In this document: positions 7,555-16,818 of the stretch, piece after piece
Layout of the letters: every line of letters begins with the position of its first letter
Numbering within the stretch: the stretch's first letter is position 1
From: Oligoflexia bacterium
GTDB taxonomy: Bacteria > Bdellovibrionota > Bdellovibrionia > JABDDW01
Direction: 5' to 3'
Assembly: GCA_034439615.1 (NCBI GenBank)
Contig: JAWXAT010000033.1
Location: 1-41,186 of the forward strand
Length of the DNA stretch: 41,186 nucleotides
Notes under the pieces: generated by a model
What the model was told of the DNA's origin: nothing
The model's input: the letters and a program-made list of their open reading frames with translations, nothing else
Databases searched by the model: none
Made by a program: the position numbers and the translations under genes

Positions 7555-8778
7555 ATGCAAGACAACTCACATAAAAGTCGTTGGACGATATTCGCATTTG
7601 GGCTTTTACTTATTCTTGGTTGTAACTCCGGAAATGCACTTAATGGTCTTCCAGTTCCATCGGCACTATCACCGAGCCCCACACCCAAACCAACTGCTTC
7701 GCCAAATCCTTCTCCGGGCGCATCGGCTTCGCCCACGGCATTTCCAAATCCATTTCCTTCGCCTTCACCTTCTGCGTCAGCTACGGCGACTCCGATTTTT
7801 TCGCCTTTTCCATCGCCATCACCTTCTCCCTCACCGACACCTTTTACAAAGGTTGAAAAATTTTGGTTTAGCCCTGAACCCGGCAGTGACCACGCCGAGA
7901 TGTTCGAAAGACCCGATGAGTGGAGTACTGCTCGTTCAAAAATGGATATCATGTACATTGCAAGTCACTCGCTTTATCCAACATGTGGCCCCATTTGCAA
8001 AAACAACACGTGGGCTCGCATGGTGGAAGTACAAGCATTTCAAAAATTAAAACAATGGGATATCCCACTTTATCTCGCCGTGGGTTCAGTGAAACCTGAA
8101 ATTCATTGTGATGCAAAAATCTACGCTCGAGATGCGGTGGATTTATACATTAAGGGAATAAAAGACAATGGTGGTTTGGTTAAAGGACTCACCATGGATT
8201 GGCCTTTGTCTGCCGGCTCTGAGACTTGCGGCCAAACAATGGAAGAAACAGCAAACCATGTTGTGAATTATGTAAAAACAGTAACCGATGGTTACGCACT
8301 TCACCATCCGGGCCAAAAAATTGATATTGGAACATGGGAAGGCACTCCAACTTTCACGGCTGACCAACTTATTACTTGGATGAATTTATTGATTTCAAAA
8401 GGTTACAAACCTCATCACTTTATTGCCGACTTTGATCATGAAAGATTTCGCCGTGAAGGAAAACTTCCACTCATGAGAAGTTATCTTCTTAAACTGCAAA
8501 ATTATTGCCGAGCAAATGGGATTTTGTATGGCGTCGCCATTTGGGGAAATGATCTTCGAAGTCCAACGACTTATTATGCACAGGCAAGAAAATACGCACA
8601 GGAAGTCAAACGCGCCACTGGCGGCCCTGATTTTATTCAAGTGATTAGCTGGGAATATTGGGTCCAAAAACAAAATGCTGGAGATGTGTTTCCATATAAT
8701 TTGCCAGAGACTGACCCTTTAAGTCATACGCATTTCTTCTCAGAGATGCTTCAGTATTTCAAAGTTCCTACTTTGTAA
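7555..8778 (+). CDS. lipoprotein with Pro/Ser linker and TIM-barrel-like domain
   Basis: A 407-residue lipoprotein. The signal peptide ends in a lipobox (LILGC, Cys23). Residues about 33-103 form an SPSPTP-type Pro/Ser/Ala linker that would hold the folded part away from the membrane. The C-terminal 300 residues carry aromatic-rich segments such as GLTMDWPLSAGSE, IDIGTWEG, HFIADFDHERF, YGVAIWG and VISWEYW. These look like successive strands of a beta/alpha barrel with acidic residues at strand ends, as in glycoside hydrolases, but I cannot name a family. No Shine-Dalgarno motif precedes the ATG; TATTCT lies 6 nt upstream, so the transcript could be leaderless. The 3' end overlaps ygfZ by 11 bp, tail to tail. 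Confidence 0.8.
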   Translation: MQDNSHKSRWTIFAFGLLLILGCNSGNALNGLPVPSALSPSPTPKPTASPNPSPGASASPTAFPNPFPSPSPSASATATPIFSPFPSPSPSPSPTPFTKVEKFWFSPEPGSDHAEMFERPDEWSTARSKMDIMYIASHSLYPTCGPICKNNTWARMVEVQAFQKLKQWDIPLYLAVGSVKPEIHCDAKIYARDAVDLYIKGIKDNGGLVKGLTMDWPLSAGSETCGQTMEETANHVVNYVKTVTDGYALHHPGQKIDIGTWEGTPTFTADQLITWMNLLISKGYKPHHFIADFDHERFRREGKLPLMRSYLLKLQNYCRANGILYGVAIWGNDLRSPTTYYAQARKYAQEVKRATGGPDFIQVISWEYWVQKQNAGDVFPYNLPETDPLSHTHFFSEMLQYFKVPTL

Positions 8779-9739
8779 TTTCAAAACTATGAGGAAGCTG
8801 AAAAACTTCAGCTTGTACATCAACATCAGCAATTTGAAGTTTTTGACCTTGTTCGTAAAAAGGTTTTTTAACCATAGCCAAAGCTTTAACCGTTTTATTC
8901 CACGGCGTTAAACATGTAGATGTGATTACTCCAGCGTCTTTACCGTTTGATAATAATTTTGCGCCAGCATTTACTTCACCTGAAATTCTTAACCCCACAA
9001 GTTTTTTTGAGACATTACCGTAAGTAAAAACACGCTCCACCACTTCTTGACCCGGGTAGCAACCTTTATCACGATTAACATAGTGTTCAGCTGGTGCTTC
9101 TAAAACCAGGTTTTTATCAACGATATCGTCTCCAAAGGTGAAATGATCAGATTCGGCTCGCAACAATTCCCAAAGATCATGACTGAATAAAGTTAAATTA
9201 TCTGTGAGAAGTCTCATCCTCATGGCTTCAAAACGTTCTTTACGTACAAATAGGTGAAAGCCGCTTTGTTTAAAGTCATTTTCTTTGGCAATAATGACTT
9301 CATCACCGCCATGCTCGGTTGTGACATTTCCATGTTCTTCTAATGGCAATCTATTAAAAATTTTTAACAATTGCGATGCTACATCTGGACCTTGAACACT
9401 TATTGCGCTCATGCCTTCTGTAACATTTATGATTTCAACTTTTTCTGAGAAATGAAATTTTTCAAGATGTTCTGTAGTTGCTTGAGCGCGGTTTTGATCA
9501 GTGACTAATAAAAAAACATCACCACCATGATAAATATTAAAAAGTGAAATGATCATAGCGTTTGATTGCAAAAGTGCCCCAGGCCGCCCCTCACCAGGTT
9601 TAAGTGATTTTATATCTTGGCTAGAAAGTCTGTGAAGAAAATCAGGCGCATCGGGGCCTTTAACCTTAATAAATCCACGGGGGAGTTCAAATGCTCCGCC
9701 TATTTTTTTAAATACTTCATGCTCTGCTTTTGGGTCCAT
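8768..9739 (-). CDS. ygfZ: YgfZ/GcvT-like folate-binding protein
   Basis: YgfZ proteins are tetrahydrofolate-binding, GcvT-fold proteins that help make or repair [4Fe-4S] enzymes, LipA/MiaB-type radical-SAM proteins among them. The signature KGCYPGQEVVER is present in the second half, with the invariant cysteine, after a GcvT-like N-terminal domain (about 20-120). The protein has 323 residues from the ATG at 9739; a GTG at 9757 would add six residues, and neither start has a clear ribosome site. Its presence near lipA (about 3 kb away) fits a role in Fe-S enzyme upkeep, but it is not in the same operon. Confidence 0.9.
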   Translation of the reverse strand: MDPKAEHEVFKKIGGAFELPRGFIKVKGPDAPDFLHRLSSQDIKSLKPGEGRPGALLQSNAMIISLFNIYHGGDVFLLVTDQNRAQATTEHLEKFHFSEKVEIINVTEGMSAISVQGPDVASQLLKIFNRLPLEEHGNVTTEHGGDEVIIAKENDFKQSGFHLFVRKERFEAMRMRLLTDNLTLFSHDLWELLRAESDHFTFGDDIVDKNLVLEAPAEHYVNRDKGCYPGQEVVERVFTYGNVSKKLVGLRISGEVNAGAKLLSNGKDAGVITSTCLTPWNKTVKALAMVKKPFYEQGQKLQIADVDVQAEVFQLPHSFEITK

Positions 9740-9908
9740 GATTTGAATTTGTAGCACCCATGAATAAGTAGTTCAAGTTAATGAAATCTCACTTTTGGCA
9801 TAAACCATGCTCTAGAAGTAAGTAGGCTTGGTTTATCTCGGCTATATTTTAGCTGAGGTCACTAAGTTACTGTAAAAGCGACGCTTTTTGTACTTTGGAG
9901 GCTTAATT

Positions 9909-10475
9909 ATGTCACATATTCAACTTGCTGCTATGGTTCTTTTCGTAAGTTTTGGTCTATCTGCTCATGCAGATAAAGACACATGTAAACTTCCAAAAAA
10001 TGTTCGAGAGATCATGATGTGCGACACCGCCGATATGGAAAAACTCGTTCGCTCAAGCATCAACATGAAAGAAAAAAGCGACAATATTTTTTATGACAAT
10101 GCTGCAACTGTTTTAGCTGAAAAAGCACTTTCACACCCCAGACTTACCGAGCGTGATGCCGCGATAAAAGAACTCAAAAATAAATTTGATCAAGAATACT
10201 ATGTTGACGTTGTTAAACGTGCAGCTGAAAAACTATTAGTAAAAGTAAATTCACCCAATATTGCAGAACAAGCAACTGCCATGGTCGCACTCACAAATCT
10301 TGTAATTGAAGTGCGTGTCTTGAAAAACGATGAACTCAAAGCAACTCTTCAAAAAATTGCTGATGCTGATTTGCAGATTTCAGAAGGTGTGAATAAATAC
10401 GCCAAACAGCCTCTGTTAGGCGCAGATTTAATTTCACCAAGTAAGCAGGCAAAAGCAGCCCTCGCGACGTTGTAA
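9909..10475 (+). CDS. exported alpha-helical protein, unknown
   Basis: This 188-residue protein begins with a signal peptide (1-21, cleavage after AHA). The mature part is almost entirely predicted helix, with repeated Ala/Lys/Glu patterns and two cysteines near its start (DTCKLPKN and IMMCDTAD) that could form a disulfide. I do not recognise a family. The ATG at 9909 has GGAGG 7 nt upstream; an upstream ATG at 9888 has no such site and would spoil the signal peptide. It is monocistronic and convergent with ade, with only 14 bp between stops. Confidence 0.8.
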   Translation: MSHIQLAAMVLFVSFGLSAHADKDTCKLPKNVREIMMCDTADMEKLVRSSINMKEKSDNIFYDNAATVLAEKALSHPRLTERDAAIKELKNKFDQEYYVDVVKRAAEKLLVKVNSPNIAEQATAMVALTNLVIEVRVLKNDELKATLQKIADADLQISEGVNKYAKQPLLGADLISPSKQAKAALATL

Positions 10476-10489
10476 TTAAAATTTTAAGA

Positions 10490-12256
10490 TTAAGTGATCA
10501 CAACAGAAACAAAATCAAATTTATCGACGTCAACAAGACCACGATCTGTGATTTTAAGTTTAGGAATAACAGCAAGACATAAAAACGCCATCTGCAAAAA
10601 CGGATCTGTGAGTTTACAACCTAAACCGGAAGCGTTTTTTCTCAATAGCTTAAGATTTTTATAAATATCTTTAAGTGGCGCATTGGTCATTAAACCTGCA
10701 ACGGGAAGCGCTAGTTCTGCTAAAATTTTTCCGTTTTTTACGACGACAAATCCGCCGCCTAATTCTTTAAGTCTTGAAAAACATTTTACGATATCTTCAT
10801 CATTAACGCCAATCACCACAGCATTATGGCTGTCATGACCAACGCTTGAACCAATGGCTCCTGATTTAATTCCAAGGCCTTTGACAAAACCTACACTAGG
10901 CGCAATGTGACGACCGTGTCGCTCTACCACGACGATCTTTAATACATCTTGCTTTAAATCAGGTTGAACAAACCCGTGAGTGTTGACATTTAATTTCGCC
11001 GATAAACTTTCAGTCACAATATTATCTGCGACTATTCCAATAACGCGCACATCAACTGATGCGGGCTTTCGAATTATTTGCTCACTTGAATCGTTAACTA
11101 TAACTGAAACTTGAATTTGATCAACACCGGGAACCGTACAGCGCATGCTGTTTTCATGAGGAGCTAAAACAAGCTCTTGCCCTAATTCTGCGACATCAAC
11201 AAACCGCCCAGCTTTAATAACTTTTTCAACAACACATTTTTTGTAATCTTTTAAAACAACAATATCTGCATCCCACCCAGGAGCTATTGCCCCACGACCC
11301 TTAATACCAAAACACTGAGCCGTTGAAAGACTAGCGGCTCTGTAAACTGCCGGGGCTGGGGCACCAGCCTTGATTGCCATACGAATAAGATAATCAATAT
11401 GGCCTTCATCTAAAATATCTAGCGGGTTTCTATCATCGGTACACAAAGACACATGGGGTGATGAAAATTCTGTGAGCACACCTACAAGTTCCCGTAAATT
11501 TTTTGCAACACTGCCCTCGCGAAGCATCACTTGCATCCCACGTTCTAATTTTTCTTGTGCTTCATCTTGGGAAATACTTTCGTGACAAGTTTTTATTCCA
11601 CACGCCAAATATGCGTTGAGATCACGCCCGCGCAGCATGGGTGAATGGCCATCAATATGCACATCTTGAAACTGAAATATTTTTTCTAATACTTCTGGGT
11701 CTTTATTTAAAACTCCGGGGTAATTCATCATTTCGGCTAAACCCAAAACTTTGGGATGATTTTTAAATGGCAATAAATCTTGTGCAGATAATTTTGCACC
11801 ACTGGTTTCAAGATGTGTTGCAGGAACACAACTTGAAAGCATGATGAACATATCCATTTGCGCTTTCTCAGCGCATGCCAAAATATACTCTAATCCCTTT
11901 ACACCCATGACGTTTACAATCTCATGTGGATCAAGAATCGCTGATGTGGTTCCACGAGGTAAAACGACGCGCTCAAATTCACTTGGCACCATGAGTGTGC
12001 TTTCAACATGCACATGGCTGTCAATAAAGCCTGGCACGATGTAGCGACCTTTAAGGTTTATCACCTTTTTGCCTTCGTATTTTTCGCCAACACCAACAAT
12101 AACGCCCGCGTCAATAGCGATGTCCCCGCCGAGCCATTGGCCAGAGAAAACATCGAGCCACTTAGCTCCGCGCAAAACCAAATCGCACAAAACTTGGCCT
12201 CGAGCAGCGTCAATACGTGAACTTAATTCTTGTTTCGTCAGTTTCTTTTTCAACAT
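10490..12256 (-). CDS. ade: adenine deaminase
   Basis: This amidohydrolase-superfamily enzyme converts adenine to hypoxanthine for purine salvage. From ATG 12256 it has 588 residues, the usual length of the family. It shows the metal-binding GFIDSHVHVES (76-86; His81 and His83), DPHEIVNVMG (109-118), IDGHSP and the active-site TDDRNPLDI segment, followed by the C-terminal family domain with HDSHNAVVIGVND. An in-frame ATG at 12304 has a GAGG motif 5 nt upstream, whereas 12256 has no clear site, so a 16-residue longer protein is possible. It is divergent from aceE over about 120 bp. Confidence 0.94.
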   Translation of the reverse strand: MLKKKLTKQELSSRIDAARGQVLCDLVLRGAKWLDVFSGQWLGGDIAIDAGVIVGVGEKYEGKKVINLKGRYIVPGFIDSHVHVESTLMVPSEFERVVLPRGTTSAILDPHEIVNVMGVKGLEYILACAEKAQMDMFIMLSSCVPATHLETSGAKLSAQDLLPFKNHPKVLGLAEMMNYPGVLNKDPEVLEKIFQFQDVHIDGHSPMLRGRDLNAYLACGIKTCHESISQDEAQEKLERGMQVMLREGSVAKNLRELVGVLTEFSSPHVSLCTDDRNPLDILDEGHIDYLIRMAIKAGAPAPAVYRAASLSTAQCFGIKGRGAIAPGWDADIVVLKDYKKCVVEKVIKAGRFVDVAELGQELVLAPHENSMRCTVPGVDQIQVSVIVNDSSEQIIRKPASVDVRVIGIVADNIVTESLSAKLNVNTHGFVQPDLKQDVLKIVVVERHGRHIAPSVGFVKGLGIKSGAIGSSVGHDSHNAVVIGVNDEDIVKCFSRLKELGGGFVVVKNGKILAELALPVAGLMTNAPLKDIYKNLKLLRKNASGLGCKLTDPFLQMAFLCLAVIPKLKITDRGLVDVDKFDFVSVVIT

Positions 12257-12330
12257 ATATGTATGATGACAGAGACACACCACATTTTGCAAGGTTGGGC
12301 GCATCTTTGCCTCGACAAATCGAGCACTTA

Positions 12331-12359
12331 TTGAGTAAAACTTTCCTTTAAAATATATT
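12331..12359 (+). promoter_or_regulatory. candidate promoter of aceE
   Basis: TTGAGT (12331-12336) and TATATT (12354-12359) lie 17 bp apart. The predicted transcription start (about 12366) leaves a leader of only about 13 nt, just enough for the AGGTGG ribosome site before the TTG start. Confidence 0.55.
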
Positions 12360-12378
12360 TTATCTAAAAGGTGGAATT

Positions 12379-15108
12379 TTGAAAAATCAAAAACCAAATA
12401 TTGAATTACTCGAAACCATAGCGCGCCGCGCTCACTATTATGCGATGCAGATGATCGACATCGCTAATCACAAAAGAGAGCATGACCGTACCGACCCAAA
12501 AGTTGGGGGGCATCCAGCCGCTTCTGCTTCAGCGCTACATATTTTAGGTACTTTGCACTTATGGGTAAAAGAACCCCAAGATCATTTGGCTATCAAGCCA
12601 CATGCAAGCCCAGCTGATCACTCTTACAATTATCTTTTAAAAAATCTTTTTGAACATCAAACTCTCAACCGTCTCAGTGATGACGCCATGAAAGTGGCTA
12701 TGCAGGGTTTAAGAAAATTTTCTAATGACGGCGAGCCTGTTTTTCAAAGTTATCACTCCGGATGGGATCCAGACGGATTAAATTTTTTCCCCTCAGGAAG
12801 TGTTGGCATCCCACCCGTCATGGCCGCATATCTCGCCCACGCTTACCGTTTTGCTGAAGAACATGGCTATGAAGTTCCCAAAAATGCACATTTCTGGTCG
12901 TTGATTGGGGATAGTGAATTTCGCGAAGGTTCACTCTATGAAGCCATGCCCGATGCTGCCGAAAGAGAAATCGGAACCCTCACCTGGATCGTCGATTACA
13001 ACCGCCAATCACTTGATGGCCATCGCATCACAAATAGAGACATCATGAATGGTACCGACGATGATCGCATCGAACGCACCGCTATTGCCAATGGTTGGGA
13101 AGTCATTCAAGTCAGGCACGGCCGCAAACGCTTCGAGGCTTTTGCAAAAAAAGATGGAGATCTTCTTCAAAATATTTTTGAATCAGGTTTTGATGATTAT
13201 GAATATCAATGTTTACTCGTAAGTCGTGATGGAAATCTCATTCGCGAAGCCATTGTAAAAAAACAGCCTAAACTTAAAACTTTACTGAGCGAATTTAAAG
13301 ACAATCAACTTGTAGAATTATTTATCGATATGGGCGGCCATGACATGGGTGAGCTCATTAAAGCGTTTGAACAATCAAAGGTAAATAAAAGAAAACCCAC
13401 ACTCATCGTAGCACACACAGTTAAAGGTTGGAACCTTGAGTGCCTCGCTGTTAGCGGGAATCACAGCATGCTCCCCGATGATGCAGAAATTATAAAACTA
13501 CGCGAAACTCAAGGTATACCAAGTGATGATGTATTTGCTCGATACCCAGCAAATTCACCTGAGGCAAAGTTTTTAAAAGAGCGTGGTGACTATATTCTTA
13601 AAGGTTATGAAGAACAGGCTGCCATCAAGGCACGCAATGAAAAACTTTTTTCAAAACAACACGAACAAACAAATGGGGTTCCCGAGGCACTTAACATTAA
13701 TTTGAAAATGGTTCCCATTGTTCACACACAATGGATGCTCGGCCAACTAGCAGCAAAACTCACACGTATTTCTAATACTCCAAAAGACCCAACTAAACTT
13801 AAAGAAAAACAAAAACCACTCACCGAAGATGAACTTCGCTGGAAAACTGCCAGTGAACTCCTTGTAACCATGGCGCCAGATGTTGGCACGAGTACAAATC
13901 TCAATCCCACCATGGACGGCAAAATATTTGGCCCCGATATCGTCGAGGATTTCGAAACAACTTATAATGTCAAAGACACAAAGAGTCCTGACATTGTACC
14001 GGGCGAAGAGATTTCGCACAGGCATTTACGTTTTGAAATTGCTGAAGGCAACACCATGTCGTGTGTCGGAAGTTACGGCAAGCTGCGAGAAATCACAGGC
14101 ATTCCTGTTATTCCACTTATGACTGTCTATGATTTTTTTATTAAGCGAGCCCTTGATCAACTTTTTTATAATCTTTATTGGAACTCAAGTTTTATCTTAG
14201 TTGGTACTCCAGCAGGGGTATCACTTTCCCCTGAAGGTGCGCAGCACGGCTGGAAGAGTGATATTCAAATTCCCAACATGATCACATGGGAACCCATGTT
14301 TGCCGTGGAACTTGATTGGATTCTTAGCGAAAGTATTCGTCTGCATTTAGAAAACGCCAATCAAGGTCGCACAGGAGTTGTATTAAGACTCGTTACTCGT
14401 GGCATTGAACAACCAGAAATGCTCAATCGCCTACGCAAACAAAAACGATACAATGATCAATCAGATGAAGAAATTCTTCGTAAATTAAGAACAGACGTTT
14501 TAGCAGGAGCTTATTATCTTGTAGATTACAGCGGGTATGAAAGTTACGAACCTGGCGATAATGTGGTGAATATTTTTGCTATGGGCACAATGGGTACTGA
14601 GGCCTTAAAAGCCAGCGATAAGCTCTTAGAAAAAGGGGTTTACGCAAATGTTATTATGGTGAGTTCACCCGATCTTCTTGTTGGAAATCTTGCCTATGAA
14701 AATCAATATCATCACCTCAAAAACACGTTAGGCATTAACAGCAATCTGCATTTAGTACCCCATCTAAACGGCGATACACGCCCGGCAGATGTGGTTACTC
14801 TCGCTGGCCGCCGCGTTCCCTGTGTAAGTGTTCATGATGGCGAACCAGGTTTGCTCGATAACATTGGGAGTATCGTCGGTGTAAAACAAGAATCTTTGGC
14901 TGTTCGTCATCATTCTAAGAGCGGGCGCCCCGTTGAGATTTATCATTATCATCACATCGACAGTGATGCAGTCTATGAAGCCTGTGGAAAAGTCTTAGCT
15001 GAGACAGCACTTGAACAAGTTGTTATTTCACATCAAGTTATTGAACAAGCTGCTCAACAAGGCTCAACAAATGCTCACCAAAATTGGAAAGAGTTGTGGC
15101 CTCACTAA
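12379..15108 (+). CDS. aceE: pyruvate dehydrogenase E1, homodimeric (AceE-like, divergent)
   Basis: E1 decarboxylates pyruvate with thiamine diphosphate and transfers the acetyl group to the E2 lipoyl arm. The 909 residues are of AceE (single-chain) length, with transketolase-like N-terminal, middle and C-terminal domains. The ThDP/Mg motif is GDSE (177-180) with Asn208 in DYNRQSLDG, where E. coli AceE has GDGE. Other family-like segments are GGHPAASASALHILG (substrate/cofactor pocket) and SPEGAQHGWKSDIQIPN (about 618-634). The sequence is well diverged from enterobacterial AceE, so a related 2-oxoacid specificity cannot be excluded. The start is a TTG after AGGTGG. It is unlinked from the E2/E3 operon and heads an operon with a hydrolase and gph. 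Confidence 0.87.
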   Translation: MKNQKPNIELLETIARRAHYYAMQMIDIANHKREHDRTDPKVGGHPAASASALHILGTLHLWVKEPQDHLAIKPHASPADHSYNYLLKNLFEHQTLNRLSDDAMKVAMQGLRKFSNDGEPVFQSYHSGWDPDGLNFFPSGSVGIPPVMAAYLAHAYRFAEEHGYEVPKNAHFWSLIGDSEFREGSLYEAMPDAAEREIGTLTWIVDYNRQSLDGHRITNRDIMNGTDDDRIERTAIANGWEVIQVRHGRKRFEAFAKKDGDLLQNIFESGFDDYEYQCLLVSRDGNLIREAIVKKQPKLKTLLSEFKDNQLVELFIDMGGHDMGELIKAFEQSKVNKRKPTLIVAHTVKGWNLECLAVSGNHSMLPDDAEIIKLRETQGIPSDDVFARYPANSPEAKFLKERGDYILKGYEEQAAIKARNEKLFSKQHEQTNGVPEALNINLKMVPIVHTQWMLGQLAAKLTRISNTPKDPTKLKEKQKPLTEDELRWKTASELLVTMAPDVGTSTNLNPTMDGKIFGPDIVEDFETTYNVKDTKSPDIVPGEEISHRHLRFEIAEGNTMSCVGSYGKLREITGIPVIPLMTVYDFFIKRALDQLFYNLYWNSSFILVGTPAGVSLSPEGAQHGWKSDIQIPNMITWEPMFAVELDWILSESIRLHLENANQGRTGVVLRLVTRGIEQPEMLNRLRKQKRYNDQSDEEILRKLRTDVLAGAYYLVDYSGYESYEPGDNVVNIFAMGTMGTEALKASDKLLEKGVYANVIMVSSPDLLVGNLAYENQYHHLKNTLGINSNLHLVPHLNGDTRPADVVTLAGRRVPCVSVHDGEPGLLDNIGSIVGVKQESLAVRHHSKSGRPVEIYHYHHIDSDAVYEACGKVLAETALEQVVISHQVIEQAAQQGSTNAHQNWKELWPH

Positions 15109-15905
15109 AAAAACTACTTACAAGAAAATCTAAGTTACATCCCTACACGCTACATCTGGCTGATACCGATTCTACGCATAAACCTGCTAACAGACCCATT
15201 ATTGTATTTGTTCACCATTACGGGGGAAGTGAAAAAACCCTCAGGCGCCACGCAGAACTTGCCACCAAACTAGGTTTTGACTGCGTGACTTTTAATCTCA
15301 CCCATGACGGAATAAACCTTAAAAGTGTCATTCATAATTTTCCACGAATTCTTTTTATGTGGAGCGCTCAAAAAAGTTGGTCTATTGAAGTAACAAATGT
15401 TCTTGATCAATTGGGCGATCGTAAAAAAATCATTTTCGCATTTTCTGGCCCAAGTGCATGCGCTATTAGAGCTATCGCCTCACGGTATAAGAAAAATGTT
15501 TTTGATATAGAAGCCTATATCTGTGATTCAGGCCCTTTTTATGATCCGTGGTGGTGCACACGAGAAATGCTTAAAGAATTGCATGGCATGACATCCACTT
15601 GGCCGCGAGAACTTATATTAGCCTTTATGATGACTCGCTGGGATCTCAATCACAAAAACAATGTTCGCCGCGGGCTTTCTCACATCGTTCATCACAAGCC
15701 CGATATTCCTATTTTGTCGCTTCAAGGAGCAAAAGATGGAATTGTGCCCCCTGAGCAAATCAGTCCTGTGTTTAAAGGAATTGGATTTACAAATTACAAC
15801 GAATGCATTTTAGAAAAAGCTGGGCATTTAACTGGGCTAAAAAATGATCCAGCAGCATATGAAACAGCGGTGAAAAATTTTTTACGCGATAACAAGCTTG
15901 GTTAA
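15096..15905 (+). CDS. alpha/beta-hydrolase fold protein
   Basis: This 269-residue, probably cytoplasmic protein has a FVHHYGG segment (38-44) at the oxyanion strand, a modified nucleophile elbow GPSAC (Ser120; the second Gly of GxSxG is Cys), an acidic residue in GAKDGIVPPE and the catalytic-type His in AGHLTGL. The order Ser-Asp-His is that of alpha/beta-hydrolases. The substrate is unknown. GTG 15096 is chosen because GGAAAGAG precedes it; TTG 15084 would add four residues. Either start lies inside the 3' end of aceE, so translation is likely coupled. It is followed by gph after 23 bp. Confidence 0.8.
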   Translation: MASLKKLLTRKSKLHPYTLHLADTDSTHKPANRPIIVFVHHYGGSEKTLRRHAELATKLGFDCVTFNLTHDGINLKSVIHNFPRILFMWSAQKSWSIEVTNVLDQLGDRKKIIFAFSGPSACAIRAIASRYKKNVFDIEAYICDSGPFYDPWWCTREMLKELHGMTSTWPRELILAFMMTRWDLNHKNNVRRGLSHIVHHKPDIPILSLQGAKDGIVPPEQISPVFKGIGFTNYNECILEKAGHLTGLKNDPAAYETAVKNFLRDNKLG

Positions 15906-15928
15906 AATATAACTTTGAAGGATCACAA

Positions 15929-16594
15929 ATGATTAAACTTATAATATTCGATCTCGACGGAACATTGGTTGATTCAGCACAAGACATTATGGATGCTGCC
16001 AATAAAGCCATCGGCCACTATGGCAAAGAGCCCTTTACCTTTGAGGCCATCAAAAAATTCATCGGCGATGGCCGCAAACACTTTATTCAAGGCATCTCAG
16101 GTGACCGGCAAGCGGATCCTGAATTTGTAAAAGAAGTTTTTGATCGCTTTAGCAATCACTATGAAGAAATGCTTTTACAATCTACCGTTTTTTACCCAGG
16201 TGCTTTGAATTTTCTAAATGAGTTTCTAAAAGAATCACATAAAAAAATCGGTGTAGTGACAAACAAAGAAGAACGCCAAGCGCGCCTAATAATCAAAGGC
16301 CTAGGAGTACCTGAAGAGCGTTTCGTTCAAATTTATGGAGCCGATACTTTTGAGGTCAAAAAACCACATCCAAAACCGCTTCTTGAAATGATGAAACTCG
16401 CCCAAGTAAAACCCGAAGAAACAGTTATGATTGGTGATAGCAGACAAGACATTGAGGCCGCGCGCGCTGCAGGCACACATTTCATTGGCGTGACCTTTGG
16501 ATACAACACAATTGATAATCTCAAATCCCATGGTGCAGAAAAATTCATCGATCACTTCGATGAACTCACCGTCACAATGAAAGCGTTGTTTTAA
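15929..16594 (+). CDS. gph: HAD-family phosphatase, phosphoglycolate phosphatase-like
   Basis: A 221-residue HAD hydrolase of subfamily IA. Motif I is DLDGTLVD (nucleophile Asp8, acid/base Asp10), followed by a helical cap, motif II VVTN, motif III Lys in VKKPHPKP, and motif IV GDSRQDIEAA. The closest general type is Gph/PpaX, which removes phosphate from 2-phosphoglycolate or pyrophosphate; the specificity is not proven. AAGGA precedes the ATG with normal spacing. It is the last gene of the aceE-hydrolase-gph run. The 224 bp that follow hold no gene or clear terminator that I can see. Confidence 0.88.
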   Translation: MIKLIIFDLDGTLVDSAQDIMDAANKAIGHYGKEPFTFEAIKKFIGDGRKHFIQGISGDRQADPEFVKEVFDRFSNHYEEMLLQSTVFYPGALNFLNEFLKESHKKIGVVTNKEERQARLIIKGLGVPEERFVQIYGADTFEVKKPHPKPLLEMMKLAQVKPEETVMIGDSRQDIEAARAAGTHFIGVTFGYNTIDNLKSHGAEKFIDHFDELTVTMKALF

Positions 16595-16818
16595 AGCCGG
16601 TTTTGCCTCCAAATTCACATGAATATTTTATAGGTCTGTCCACCCTTTTACAGCTCCCACACATGCCAATTTGCATCCCCATTTTAAACCTCAATACTCA
16701 CCCCTTGCTGGTTTGAAGAGAGAATCCGCCGCCGCGTCATAAACCATTAATAACAATGGCCTGTTTATTGAAATTTAACGTTCTCAGAGTATCAATCAAC
16801 GGGGGAGTCTGACAGGTA

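Noticed and set aside
7598-8050. Open frames on both strands across the Pro/Ser linker of the lipoprotein
   Set aside because: They arise from the low-complexity linker DNA; the lipobox frame gives a complete lipoprotein and explains the region.
12257-12397. Longer N-terminus for adenine deaminase reaching 12397
   Set aside because: It would overlap the aceE start and promoter and adds residues not found in the family; the ATG at 12256 (or 12304) is more likely.
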